From assembly GCA_964540005.1 (NCBI GenBank), contig CAZILN010000281.1, positions 1-38,751 on the forward strand: DNA of 38,751 nucleotides, in the 5' to 3' direction. Position 1 is the stretch's first letter; each line of letters begins with the position of its first letter. The position numbers and the translations under genes are program-made. Below the pieces are notes generated by a model. That model made no database searches and was not told where the DNA came from. It saw only the letters and a program-made list of their open reading frames with translations. This stretch comes from CAZILN01 sp964540005. GTDB lineage: Bacteria; Bacteroidota; Bacteroidia; Bacteroidales; SM23-62. Positions 1 through 5,803 of the stretch are shown in pieces.

Positions 1-1
1 A

Positions 2-199
2 CAGTTCCCCGATTCCACCCTGCTTTCTGTTACCTATAAACTGACGAACAGGAATTACGATCCGGACTATTTCGATGGACTGGACCCCGATATAGAAGTT
101 GACGATGATTTCAGCAAGGCCCTGGGTGATAAGGAGGAGGCCTGTTTGAAAAAAGCCCTGGAACATATAGAAAATTACACTGAGGAGTCCCGGAAATAA
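2..199 (+). CDS. C-terminal end of a probable S41-family carboxy-terminal processing peptidase (partial, cut by left edge)
   Basis: An open frame runs from the window edge to a TAA at 197-199, giving the last 65 residues of a protein. The segment 'YFDGLDPDIEVDDD', followed by an acidic spacer and 'CLKKALEHIEN', resembles the end of S41/C-terminal processing peptidases, where a G-x-x-PDI-x-V strand precedes a final helix of the form L-x-x-AL-x-x-I. That resemblance is from family memory. The catalytic Ser/Lys region lies outside the window, so activity cannot be judged. It could be another periplasmic protease or hydrolase with a similar tail. It sits about 120 bases upstream of ruvC on the same strand. 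Confidence 0.5.
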   Translation, partial: QFPDSTLLSVTYKLTNRNYDPDYFDGLDPDIEVDDDFSKALGDKEEACLKKALEHIENYTEESRK

Positions 200-254
200 G
201 TGCTTAGCGAACTGCCCGGCATGCAGGGTAAAACAATCAGCAAGCAGTGGGTCT

Positions 255-313
255 TGCGCTCACAGGATTGAATCTCCTCGCAGCAGAGCTACGGGCAATG
301 CGCTCGCAGGATT
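255..313 (+). repeat. Short imperfect direct repeat upstream of ruvC
   Basis: TGCGCTCACAGGATT at 255-269 recurs as TGCGCTCGCAGGATT at 299-313, with one mismatch in 15 bases and a 44-base offset. The repeat lies between the upstream peptidase stop and the ruvC start. The RuvC frame can be read upstream to 247 through it, but that extension does not look like RuvC. Its function is unknown; it may be a small local duplication. Confidence 0.45.
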
Positions 314-321
314 CAGAAAAA

Positions 322-885
322 ATGGCAGATGAAAGGATCATACTTGGGATAGATCCCGGGACCACCATAATGGGCTACGGGGTAATAAAGGCATCGGAAA
401 AACAACCCGAACTGATTGCCATGGGAAGCATTGAATTGCATAAATTCAAGGATCACTACCTGAAGCTGAAACACATATTTGAAAGGACCATTTCCATCAT
501 CGACCAGTACCATCCTGATGAACTGGCCATTGAAGCCCCTTTTTACGGTAAGAATGTACAGTCAATGCTGAAACTGGGCAGGGCCCAGGGATCTGCTATC
601 TCAGCCGCCCTTTGCAGGGATATGCCCATTTTTGAATATGCCCCCAGAAAGATAAAAATGGCCATTACCGGACAGGGAGGTGCCTCCAAAGAACAGGTGG
701 CCGCTTTGCTGGCCAATATCCTTAAAATTAAGGAAGTCCCGAAAAACCTGGACGCCACCGACGGCGTGGCTGCTGCTCTGTGCCATTTTTACCAGAAAAA
801 GCTTCCCGGGACGGCCTCCTCCTATAAAAGCTGGAAGAACTATATCAGTAGAAACCCTGATAAAATTGTTACCGGTAAGCGCTAA
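322..885 (+). CDS. ruvC: Holliday junction resolvase RuvC
   Basis: RuvC is the endonuclease that cuts Holliday junctions bound by RuvAB at the end of homologous recombination. The 187-residue product has the RuvC/RNase H-like order of acidic catalytic residues: D11 in 'ILGIDPGTTIMGYG', E71 in 'LAIEAPFYGKN', and D144/D147 in 'DATDGVAAALCH'. The glycine- and lysine-rich segment 'ITGQGGASKEQV' matches the family. The frame stays open to 247, but the 25 extra residues are not RuvC-like, so I place the start at 322 (MADERIILG). The length is close to the family norm. No Shine-Dalgarno sequence is visible, as is usual in Bacteroidota. A HIT gene follows after 62 bases on the same strand. Confidence 0.93.
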   Translation: MADERIILGIDPGTTIMGYGVIKASEKQPELIAMGSIELHKFKDHYLKLKHIFERTISIIDQYHPDELAIEAPFYGKNVQSMLKLGRAQGSAISAALCRDMPIFEYAPRKIKMAITGQGGASKEQVAALLANILKIKEVPKNLDATDGVAAALCHFYQKKLPGTASSYKSWKNYISRNPDKIVTGKR

Positions 886-947
886 GCTGGAAAACAAATT
901 GTGCTTAACAATACAGAAATATCTCTATAAATCAAAAATACAGACAA

Positions 948-1340
948 ATGGCTACAATATTTACTAAGATCATAAAGGGCGAGATCCCTTGTTACAAGAT
1001 AGCCGAGGATGATAATTATTTTGCCTTCCTGGATATTAATCCACTCACCAGGGGTCATACCCTGGTCATCCCCAAGATGGAAATTGATTACCTCTTTGAC
1101 CTGGATGACAACATCATTGCCGGCTTGCATGTTTTTGCCAAGAAAATTGCACGGGCAATCGACCAGGTAATGGATTGCCAGCGGGTAGGTGTGGCTGTCC
1201 TGGGACTCGAAGTACCGCACGCCCACGTTCATCTCATCCCCATTAACAACCTGTATGATATAGAGTTTTCCAGGCCAAAACTGAAGCTGGCTGAAGAAGA
1301 ATTTGAAGAAATTGCCGAGAAGATAAGGAGTGCTTTATAG
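948..1340 (+). CDS. HIT family protein (histidine-triad nucleotide hydrolase)
   Basis: This is a 130-residue histidine-triad protein. HIT enzymes hydrolyse or transfer nucleoside monophosphates from substrates such as aminoacyl-adenylates, phosphoramidates or dinucleoside polyphosphates. The N-terminal 'IFTKIIKGEIPCYKIAEDD' is the typical Hint-like start, 'NPLTRGHTLVIPK' forms the nucleotide-binding strand, and the triad is H91-A-H93-V-H95-LIP near the C-terminus. H95 is the expected covalent nucleophile. The segment before the triad reads 'GLEVPHAHVH' rather than the common 'G-Q-x-V-x-H-x-H-x-H', which I have seen as a Bacteroidota variant. It ends 28 bases from the stop of the convergent greA. 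The physiological substrate cannot be told from sequence. Confidence 0.9.
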   Translation: MATIFTKIIKGEIPCYKIAEDDNYFAFLDINPLTRGHTLVIPKMEIDYLFDLDDNIIAGLHVFAKKIARAIDQVMDCQRVGVAVLGLEVPHAHVHLIPINNLYDIEFSRPKLKLAEEEFEEIAEKIRSAL

Positions 1341-1368
1341 AGGGATAAGACTACCCTGGCCGCTTTTC

Positions 1369-1842
1369 TCAGAGAGATATATTGAGGATCTCAAAATCCA
1401 TCATACCGTTTGGTACCAGGACATTAACCACATCCCCTACTTTCTTGCCGAGTAATCCCCGTGCTATGGGCGAATCCACCGACATTTTGCCGGCTTTAAG
1501 ATCCGCTTCGGATTCAGGAACAATACTGTATTCCATCACAGCATTATTGCTGGTATTCCTGATCTTAACCCGGTTGAGCAGTTGTACGGTGGAAGTATCT
1601 ATCTTGGAAGTATCGATGACCCGTGAGCCTGCAAGAGTATTCTCCAGTTTGTTGATCTTCAGTTCCAGCATTCCCTGGGCTTCTTTTGCTGCATGATATT
1701 CAGCATTTTCAGACAGATCTCCCTTATCCCTGGCTTCAGCGATCTGCTGGGAGATCAGCGGACGTTCAACTGATATCAGCTGGTCCAGCTCCTTTTTTAA
1801 CCGCTCATACCCTTCCTGCGTTATGTATGATATTTTTGCCAT
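1369..1842 (-). CDS. greA: Transcription elongation factor GreA
   Basis: GreA enters the RNA polymerase secondary channel and stimulates cleavage of backtracked transcripts. The 157-residue protein has the expected N-terminal coiled coil (about residues 5-75). Its tip loop 'ARDKGDLSENAEYH' carries the two acidic tip residues D42 and E45. The C-terminal FKBP-like domain contains 'SPIARGLLGKKVGDVV' and ends 'FEILNISL'. Length and motifs are normal. Transcription should begin from a strong canonical promoter about 80-110 bases upstream (1921-1951, minus strand), leaving a leader of roughly 70 bases. The gene is convergent with the HIT gene. Confidence 0.95.
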   Translation of the reverse strand: MAKISYITQEGYERLKKELDQLISVERPLISQQIAEARDKGDLSENAEYHAAKEAQGMLELKINKLENTLAGSRVIDTSKIDTSTVQLLNRVKIRNTSNNAVMEYSIVPESEADLKAGKMSVDSPIARGLLGKKVGDVVNVLVPNGMMDFEILNISL

Positions 1843-1920
1843 AGAAAAAAAATGAACTTATAGCTAAGCTCCTTATTAAAAATAAAAAAGAATCCCGTTT
1901 ATCCGGAACTCTTCAGGTGA

Positions 1921-1951
1921 CAAAGATATATTAAAATTATGGTTTAACAAA
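1921..1951 (-). promoter_or_regulatory. Canonical Bacteroidota promoter for greA (TTTG-N19-TATCTTTG)
   Basis: Read on the minus strand, TTTG (1951-1948) is followed by exactly 19 bases and then TATCTTTG (1928-1921). This matches the known Bacteroidota primary-sigma consensus TTTG-N19-TAnnTTTG in both sequence and spacing. Transcription is expected to start a few bases downstream, giving a greA leader of about 70 bases. It is the only promoter in the window where I see both elements perfectly spaced. Confidence 0.8.
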
Positions 1952-1981
1952 AAAAAGAAAGTGATTCCTTTCCAGATAGTG

Positions 1982-2509
1982 TTAATATTCAGGCCGTTTA
2001 AGTATCTCAAAGTAAATAATTGCCCTTCGTATTTCCGAAGAGTCCCTGAAGAATCCATCATCCCGTATTTCATCAGCCTCCTGCGGAATTTCTTCACCGC
2101 CTTTCTCTCCTGCTGAGGATAATTTCTCCTCCAGAAACTGTTCCTGCTTCAGAGCCCTTTCTTCCTTCCGTGCCATCTGTTCCTCCTCCCTGGTCATCAT
2201 ACGCTCATTGAGGATCATTTCCTCTTCATCGATGATGCCTTCCTCTTCATCCACCACCTGCTCCGGTCTGTCTTCCCGGGCATATTCATCCATCAGTCCG
2301 GGAGCCCCCGGTTCAGAAACAGACTCGAACATGGTTTTTACATTAGAGAACGGCCCGAAGGGAAAATCTGCAGTCTCCTCCCCTTCCTCTGCCTGGGGTT
2401 GCTGCGGGGCTTGCTGGACCGGTTTCCGCTTTTTTTTGCCCAGCGTGCTGGCTGCAATAATTATAATGCTAATTACTATATACAGTATGGTGTCTATCTC
2501 AAATTTCAT
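1982..2509 (-). CDS. Hypothetical single-pass membrane protein with acidic, low-complexity cytoplasmic region
   Basis: I do not recognise a characterised family. The 175-residue protein starts with a hydrophobic segment (about residues 7-23, 'ILYIVISIIIIAASTLG') followed at once by KKKRK, which predicts one membrane anchor with the remainder in the cytoplasm. Residues 30-150 are rich in Glu, Gln and Pro and probably disordered. The C-terminus 'IRRAIIYFEILKRPEY' looks like a short conserved helix, a tail I associate with uncharacterised Bacteroidota proteins. Its ATG overlaps the stop of the upstream small protein by four bases (ATGA at 2506-2509), so the two are translationally coupled and probably act together. 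Confidence 0.6.
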   Translation of the reverse strand: MKFEIDTILYIVISIIIIAASTLGKKKRKPVQQAPQQPQAEEGEETADFPFGPFSNVKTMFESVSEPGAPGLMDEYAREDRPEQVVDEEEGIIDEEEMILNERMMTREEEQMARKEERALKQEQFLEEKLSSAGEKGGEEIPQEADEIRDDGFFRDSSEIRRAIIYFEILKRPEY

Positions 2510-2811
2510 CTTCTTCGCTTTTTGCGCTTGCTTTTAGCAAACAGTTTTTTATAAAATGGTATTTTACGACTGTCGTTCCACTGTTTTGACTTCTTTTGTG
2601 ATATTTTCATCCGCTCCTGCACCGCCTCTGACTGCATATCGAAGCGCTGCTTCAGAGTTTCCTTCCTGCTTTTTTCATAGTCCCTCAGTAATTTCTGTTC
2701 CGACTTCTCTTTCTTCCTGTATGCTTTTCTGACCTGCCTTGCCTGTGAATATACAGCCGGAACTGACAGTAAAAAAAACAGAAATAACAGTACTATCCGC
2801 TTATTGAACAA
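2506..2811 (-). CDS. Small secreted, highly basic coiled-coil-like protein (probable TTG start)
   Basis: The unrecognised product starts with a clean signal peptide, 'FNKRIVLLFLFFLLSVPAVYSQA', and continues as a very basic, charged helix ending 'KLFAKSKRKKRRR'. The frame can be extended to a GTG at 2856, but that start overlaps the divergent lipoprotein gene and puts 15 unlikely residues ahead of the signal peptide. I therefore choose the TTG at 2811, giving about 101 residues. The mature part (KAYRKKEKSEQKLLRDYEK and following) has a heptad-like charged pattern. A periplasmic or envelope-associated structural or nucleic-acid-binding role is conceivable but not shown. The downstream membrane protein overlaps it by four bases. 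Confidence 0.55.
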   Translation of the reverse strand: MFNKRIVLLFLFFLLSVPAVYSQARQVRKAYRKKEKSEQKLLRDYEKSRKETLKQRFDMQSEAVQERMKISQKKSKQWNDSRKIPFYKKLFAKSKRKKRRR

Positions 2812-2817
2812 ATTAAC

Positions 2818-2825
2818 TAAATTTG
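2818..2825 (+). promoter_or_regulatory. Candidate -7 element (TAAATTTG) for the Rieske-like lipoprotein gene
   Basis: TAAATTTG fits TAnnTTTG and lies 20 bases before the ATG at 2845, which would give a short leader. No well-spaced TTTG -33 box is seen, so confidence is moderate to low. Confidence 0.4.
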
Positions 2826-2844
2826 TGAGGTATATAATCTGCAC

Positions 2845-3357
2845 ATGATCCCTCACCCGTTCACAACAAAATTAGGGCTTTTTTTTATAATGTGCCTTCT
2901 GATACCTGGTAATTATTCCTGCCGCAATGAAAATCAGGATGTTGTGCCTTATGTGCCGGTAAATCTTGTCCTGGACATCCAGAATGACCTGGCTCACCTT
3001 GGAGTAGGAGAAACGGCTACCATCGTTCAGGATCAGCAAGGTTTTGCAATCATCAGCTTTACCCATCCCGATTACCCGGAAATACGACTGGGTCAGCAGG
3101 TATTCGGGAACGGGCTGATCTTATACAGGGCGGCCCAGTATGAGTTTGCGGTATATGATAAGACCTGTACCTACCGGGCCAGCGATGATTATTGTGCTGT
3201 TGAAATGGATGAAACCGGGCTGATACCCTTCTGCCCCTGTTGTCAATCAAAATTTGCCATTCCCATTGACGGGGCTGTTGCAAACGGACCGGCTGTACTT
3301 CCCCTCAAGCCCTACCACAGCCTGATAGACAATTACCAGCTTTATATAAGCAATTAA
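2845..3357 (+). CDS. Rieske-like lipoprotein with both histidine ligands replaced
   Basis: The 170-residue protein has a lipoprotein signal ending 'IPGNYSC' (C26 is the lipidated Cys). Its second half follows the Rieske [2Fe-2S] layout: 'DKTCTYRASDDYCAVE', then 'FCPCCQSKFAI', then 'GAVANGPAVLPLKPYH' and 'NYQLYI', matching the family's G-x-V-x-x-GPA-x-x-PL-x-x-Y-x-V end. Classical Rieske boxes are C-T-H and C-P-C-H. Here they read C108-T-Y110 and C130-P-C132-C133, so both histidine ligands are gone, while C117 and C132 match the disulfide pair. It may bind an altered cluster or another metal, or keep only the fold. It is probably anchored in the outer or inner membrane facing the periplasm. 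Its stop overlaps the stop of convergent ahcY. Confidence 0.7.
   Translation: MIPHPFTTKLGLFFIMCLLIPGNYSCRNENQDVVPYVPVNLVLDIQNDLAHLGVGETATIVQDQQGFAIISFTHPDYPEIRLGQQVFGNGLILYRAAQYEFAVYDKTCTYRASDDYCAVEMDETGLIPFCPCCQSKFAIPIDGAVANGPAVLPLKPYHSLIDNYQLYISN
2867..2874 (-). promoter_or_regulatory. Candidate -7 element (TAATTTTG) for the small basic secreted protein
   Basis: On the minus strand TAATTTTG fits TAnnTTTG. It would start transcription near 2860, about 50 bases before the TTG at 2811 but almost on top of the GTG at 2856, which favours the TTG start. It lies inside the divergent lipoprotein gene. No clear -33 box is seen. Confidence 0.35.
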
Positions 3358-4781
3358 TACCTGTAATGATCCGGTTTATACGGACCGTTAACCGGGACGC
3401 CAATATATTCTGCCTGATCCGGAGATAAGCGCGTCAGTTTCACTCCCAACTGCTCAAGATGCAACCTTGCCACTTCTTCATCAAGTTCTTTTGGCAGGCG
3501 ATAAACATCAATGGCAAAATCATTTTCCCAAAGATCTATCTGGGCCAGGGATTGGTTTGTAAATGAATTGCTCATAACAAAGGAGGGGTGGCCGGTGGCA
3601 CATCCAAGGTTCACCAGGCGGCCTTCTGCCAGCAGAAATATAGAATGCCCGTCTTTAAATGCAAATTTATCAACCTGTGGTTTGATATTGATGCGTTCAA
3701 CTGCGGGGTCATTTTCCAGCCGTTCAACCTGGATCTCATTATCAAAATGGCCTATGTTACAGACGATAGCCTGGTCTTTCATCTTTTTCATGTGTTCAAG
3801 AGTGATCACATCTTTGTTACCTGTAGCTGTTACATAAATATTCCCTTCACACAGGGCTTCCTCTATTGGCTTTATCTCAAATCCTTCCATTGCCGCCTGC
3901 AGGGCACAGATGGGATCAATCTCTGTAACGATCACCCTGGCTCCATAAGCACGCATTGACCTGGCACAACCTTTCCCCACATCACCATAGCCAAGTACCA
4001 CCACTACCTTTCCTGCAATCATTACATCGGTGGCCCTTTTTATACCATCTGCAAGGGATTCCCTGCAGCCATAAAGGTTATCAAATTTTGATTTGGTTAC
4101 CGAATCATTGACATTAATGGCAGGGAAGAGGAGTTCGCCATTTTCTTTCATCTGGTACAAACGATTTACTCCTGTTGTAGTTTCTTCAGATACGCCTTTG
4201 ATATCTTTCGCTATACGGTGCCATTTCCCGGGATCCTGTAAAAGGCTATGCTTAAGAGTCATAAAAATAACTTCCTGCTCCCTGCTTTCGGGAGGAACAT
4301 CAAGAATACCCGGATCATCTTCGGCTTTATAGCCAAGATGTACCATGAGGGTCGCATCCCCGCCGTCGTCCACGATCAGGTTCGGGCCCTTATCACCGGG
4401 AAAGCTTAAGGCCTGTTCAGTGCACCACCAGTATTCCTCGAGAGATTCCCCTTTCCAGGCAAAGACAGGAACACCTGCCTGTGCGATTGCTGCTGCTGCA
4501 TGATCCTGTGTAGAAAAGATGTTGCAGCTGGCCCACCTTACATCAGCACCCAGGGCTATCAGAGTTTCAATCAATACTGCTGTCTGAATGGTCATGTGCA
4601 GGGACCCGGTAATCCGGGAACCGGCAAGAGGCCTGGTTGCAGAATACTTCTCCCTGATAGCCATCAGTCCAGGCATCTCCTTCTCAGCAATCTCGATTTC
4701 CTTCCTTCCAAATTCTGCCAGGCTGATATCCTTGATCTTATATGGCAGGCTTTCTTTCATTATTTCCGTAGTTCGGTTCAT
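3354..4781 (-). CDS. ahcY: Adenosylhomocysteinase (S-adenosyl-L-homocysteine hydrolase)
   Basis: AhcY converts S-adenosylhomocysteine to homocysteine and adenosine using bound NAD+, so relieving product inhibition of methyltransferases. The 475-residue protein has the N-terminal 'RPLAGSRITGSLHMTIQTAVLIETL' substrate segment (here described by its key GxRITGSLHMT core), the active-site stretch 'NDSVTKSKFDN' with K230, the NAD-binding loop 'GYGDVGKG' (264-271), and the C-terminal 'YKPDHYRY' that reaches into the partner's NAD site in the tetramer. The insertion around residues 150-190 (after 'DDGGDATLMVHLGY') is typical of the longer bacterial form. Start at 4781; M8 is a possible alternative. 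It lies 11 bases downstream of ribF and is likely co-transcribed with it. Confidence 0.97.
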   Translation of the reverse strand: MNRTTEIMKESLPYKIKDISLAEFGRKEIEIAEKEMPGLMAIREKYSATRPLAGSRITGSLHMTIQTAVLIETLIALGADVRWASCNIFSTQDHAAAAIAQAGVPVFAWKGESLEEYWWCTEQALSFPGDKGPNLIVDDGGDATLMVHLGYKAEDDPGILDVPPESREQEVIFMTLKHSLLQDPGKWHRIAKDIKGVSEETTTGVNRLYQMKENGELLFPAINVNDSVTKSKFDNLYGCRESLADGIKRATDVMIAGKVVVVLGYGDVGKGCARSMRAYGARVIVTEIDPICALQAAMEGFEIKPIEEALCEGNIYVTATGNKDVITLEHMKKMKDQAIVCNIGHFDNEIQVERLENDPAVERINIKPQVDKFAFKDGHSIFLLAEGRLVNLGCATGHPSFVMSNSFTNQSLAQIDLWENDFAIDVYRLPKELDEEVARLHLEQLGVKLTRLSPDQAEYIGVPVNGPYKPDHYRY

Positions 4782-4792
4782 ATTTCACATTT

Positions 4793-5737
4793 TTACAAAG
4801 TTAATTTATTTTCGAAATGTTCCAGGGCCGTTTCTTTATCCCTGATAAGCTGTTTTTTCAGGTTGCCGGTATTTTCAAATTTCATTTCATCCCTCATGCG
4901 ATAGTGAAAACTTATCCTGATCTCCGACTGATAGATATCCTCATCAAAGTCAAATATGTGCACTTCAATGGTTTTTGAATCCTTCCTGGTGCTAACTGTC
5001 GGCCTGATCCCGATATTCATCATTCCCTTCAGCACCTGTCCTTTAATCGAAACCTTAACTGCATATACCCCGTCTTTGGGAATCAGTTTGTTCTGGTCCC
5101 CGACCAGGATATTCGCTGTAGGAAAACCCATGGTCCGGCCAAGCTTGCTGCCACCTGTGACTTTGCCACTGATAAAATACTCATAACCAAGGAGTTCATT
5201 TGCCCTGGTCACCTTTCCCCCTGCCAGCAGGTCCCTGATCATCGAAGAACTGATCTGCTGTCCCCCATCTGTGAAAGGAGGCAGGTGTTCAATTGTGAAT
5301 GAATACCGTCTGGCACATTCTTGCAGCTTGCTTATATCACCTTCCCTGTCCTTGCCGAAACGGTGATTGTATCCGACAATCAGATGGCTTATCCCCAGAC
5401 GCTCCACCAGCACCCGGTTCACAAATTCACAGGCTGACAGCCGGCTGAACTGCTTTGTGAAATCAAGTATAAATAAATGATCGATCCCGATATCTTCCAG
5501 CAACATGATCTTCTCATCCAGGGAATTAAGCAATTTGAAGTCACCGGGCTGCTTGTTCAGCACCATTCGGGGATGCGGCCACAGTGTCAGGATCACGCTG
5601 TCACTTTTCTTCTCTGAGGCTGCGTCTTTCAGCTTCCCTATAATAAATTCATGCCCGGCATGAACACCGTCGAAAATACCGATAGTTACCACCGGTGAGC
5701 GGACCGAAAATGAAAGCAGATCCCTGTGAATTTGCAT
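4793..5737 (-). CDS. ribF: Bifunctional riboflavin kinase / FAD synthetase
   Basis: RibF phosphorylates riboflavin to FMN and adenylylates FMN to FAD. The N-terminal nucleotidyltransferase domain has 'GIFDGVHAGHEFI' (HxGH-type motif) and 'SSMIRDLL' near its end. The C-terminal flavokinase domain has 'GGSKLGRTMGFPTANI', the G-R-x-x-G-F-P-T-A-N signature. The frame is open upstream to 5905, but those 56 residues overlap the divergent branching-enzyme gene and are not RibF-like. The start at 5737 (MQIHRDLLSFSV) gives 314 residues, the normal size. A -7 element (TATTTTTG) lies 25-32 bases upstream. Followed closely by ahcY. Confidence 0.95.
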   Translation of the reverse strand: MQIHRDLLSFSVRSPVVTIGIFDGVHAGHEFIIGKLKDAASEKKSDSVILTLWPHPRMVLNKQPGDFKLLNSLDEKIMLLEDIGIDHLFILDFTKQFSRLSACEFVNRVLVERLGISHLIVGYNHRFGKDREGDISKLQECARRYSFTIEHLPPFTDGGQQISSSMIRDLLAGGKVTRANELLGYEYFISGKVTGGSKLGRTMGFPTANILVGDQNKLIPKDGVYAVKVSIKGQVLKGMMNIGIRPTVSTRKDSKTIEVHIFDFDEDIYQSEIRISFHYRMRDEMKFENTGNLKKQLIRDKETALEHFENKLTL

Positions 5738-5761
5738 GCTTAGCTCATCATAATTGAAGTG

Positions 5762-5769
5762 CAAAAATA
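5762..5769 (-). promoter_or_regulatory. Candidate -7 element (TATTTTTG) for ribF-ahcY
   Basis: On the minus strand TATTTTTG fits TAnnTTTG and lies 25-32 bases before the chosen ribF ATG at 5737, consistent with a short leader and with that start. No well-placed -33 TTTG is visible. Confidence 0.5.
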
Positions 5770-5788
5770 ACAAAAAAAAGACTACATT

Positions 5789-5796
5789 TAGCTTTG
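5789..5796 (+). promoter_or_regulatory. Candidate -7 element (TAGCTTTG) for the branching enzyme gene
   Basis: TAGCTTTG fits TAnnTTTG exactly and ends seven bases before the ATG at 5804. Transcription from it would give an almost leaderless message for that ATG, or a short leader of about 10-13 bases if translation starts at the ATG at 5813. It lies only 20 bases from the opposing ribF element. Confidence 0.5.
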
Positions 5797-5803
5797 CTAT
5801 TAT

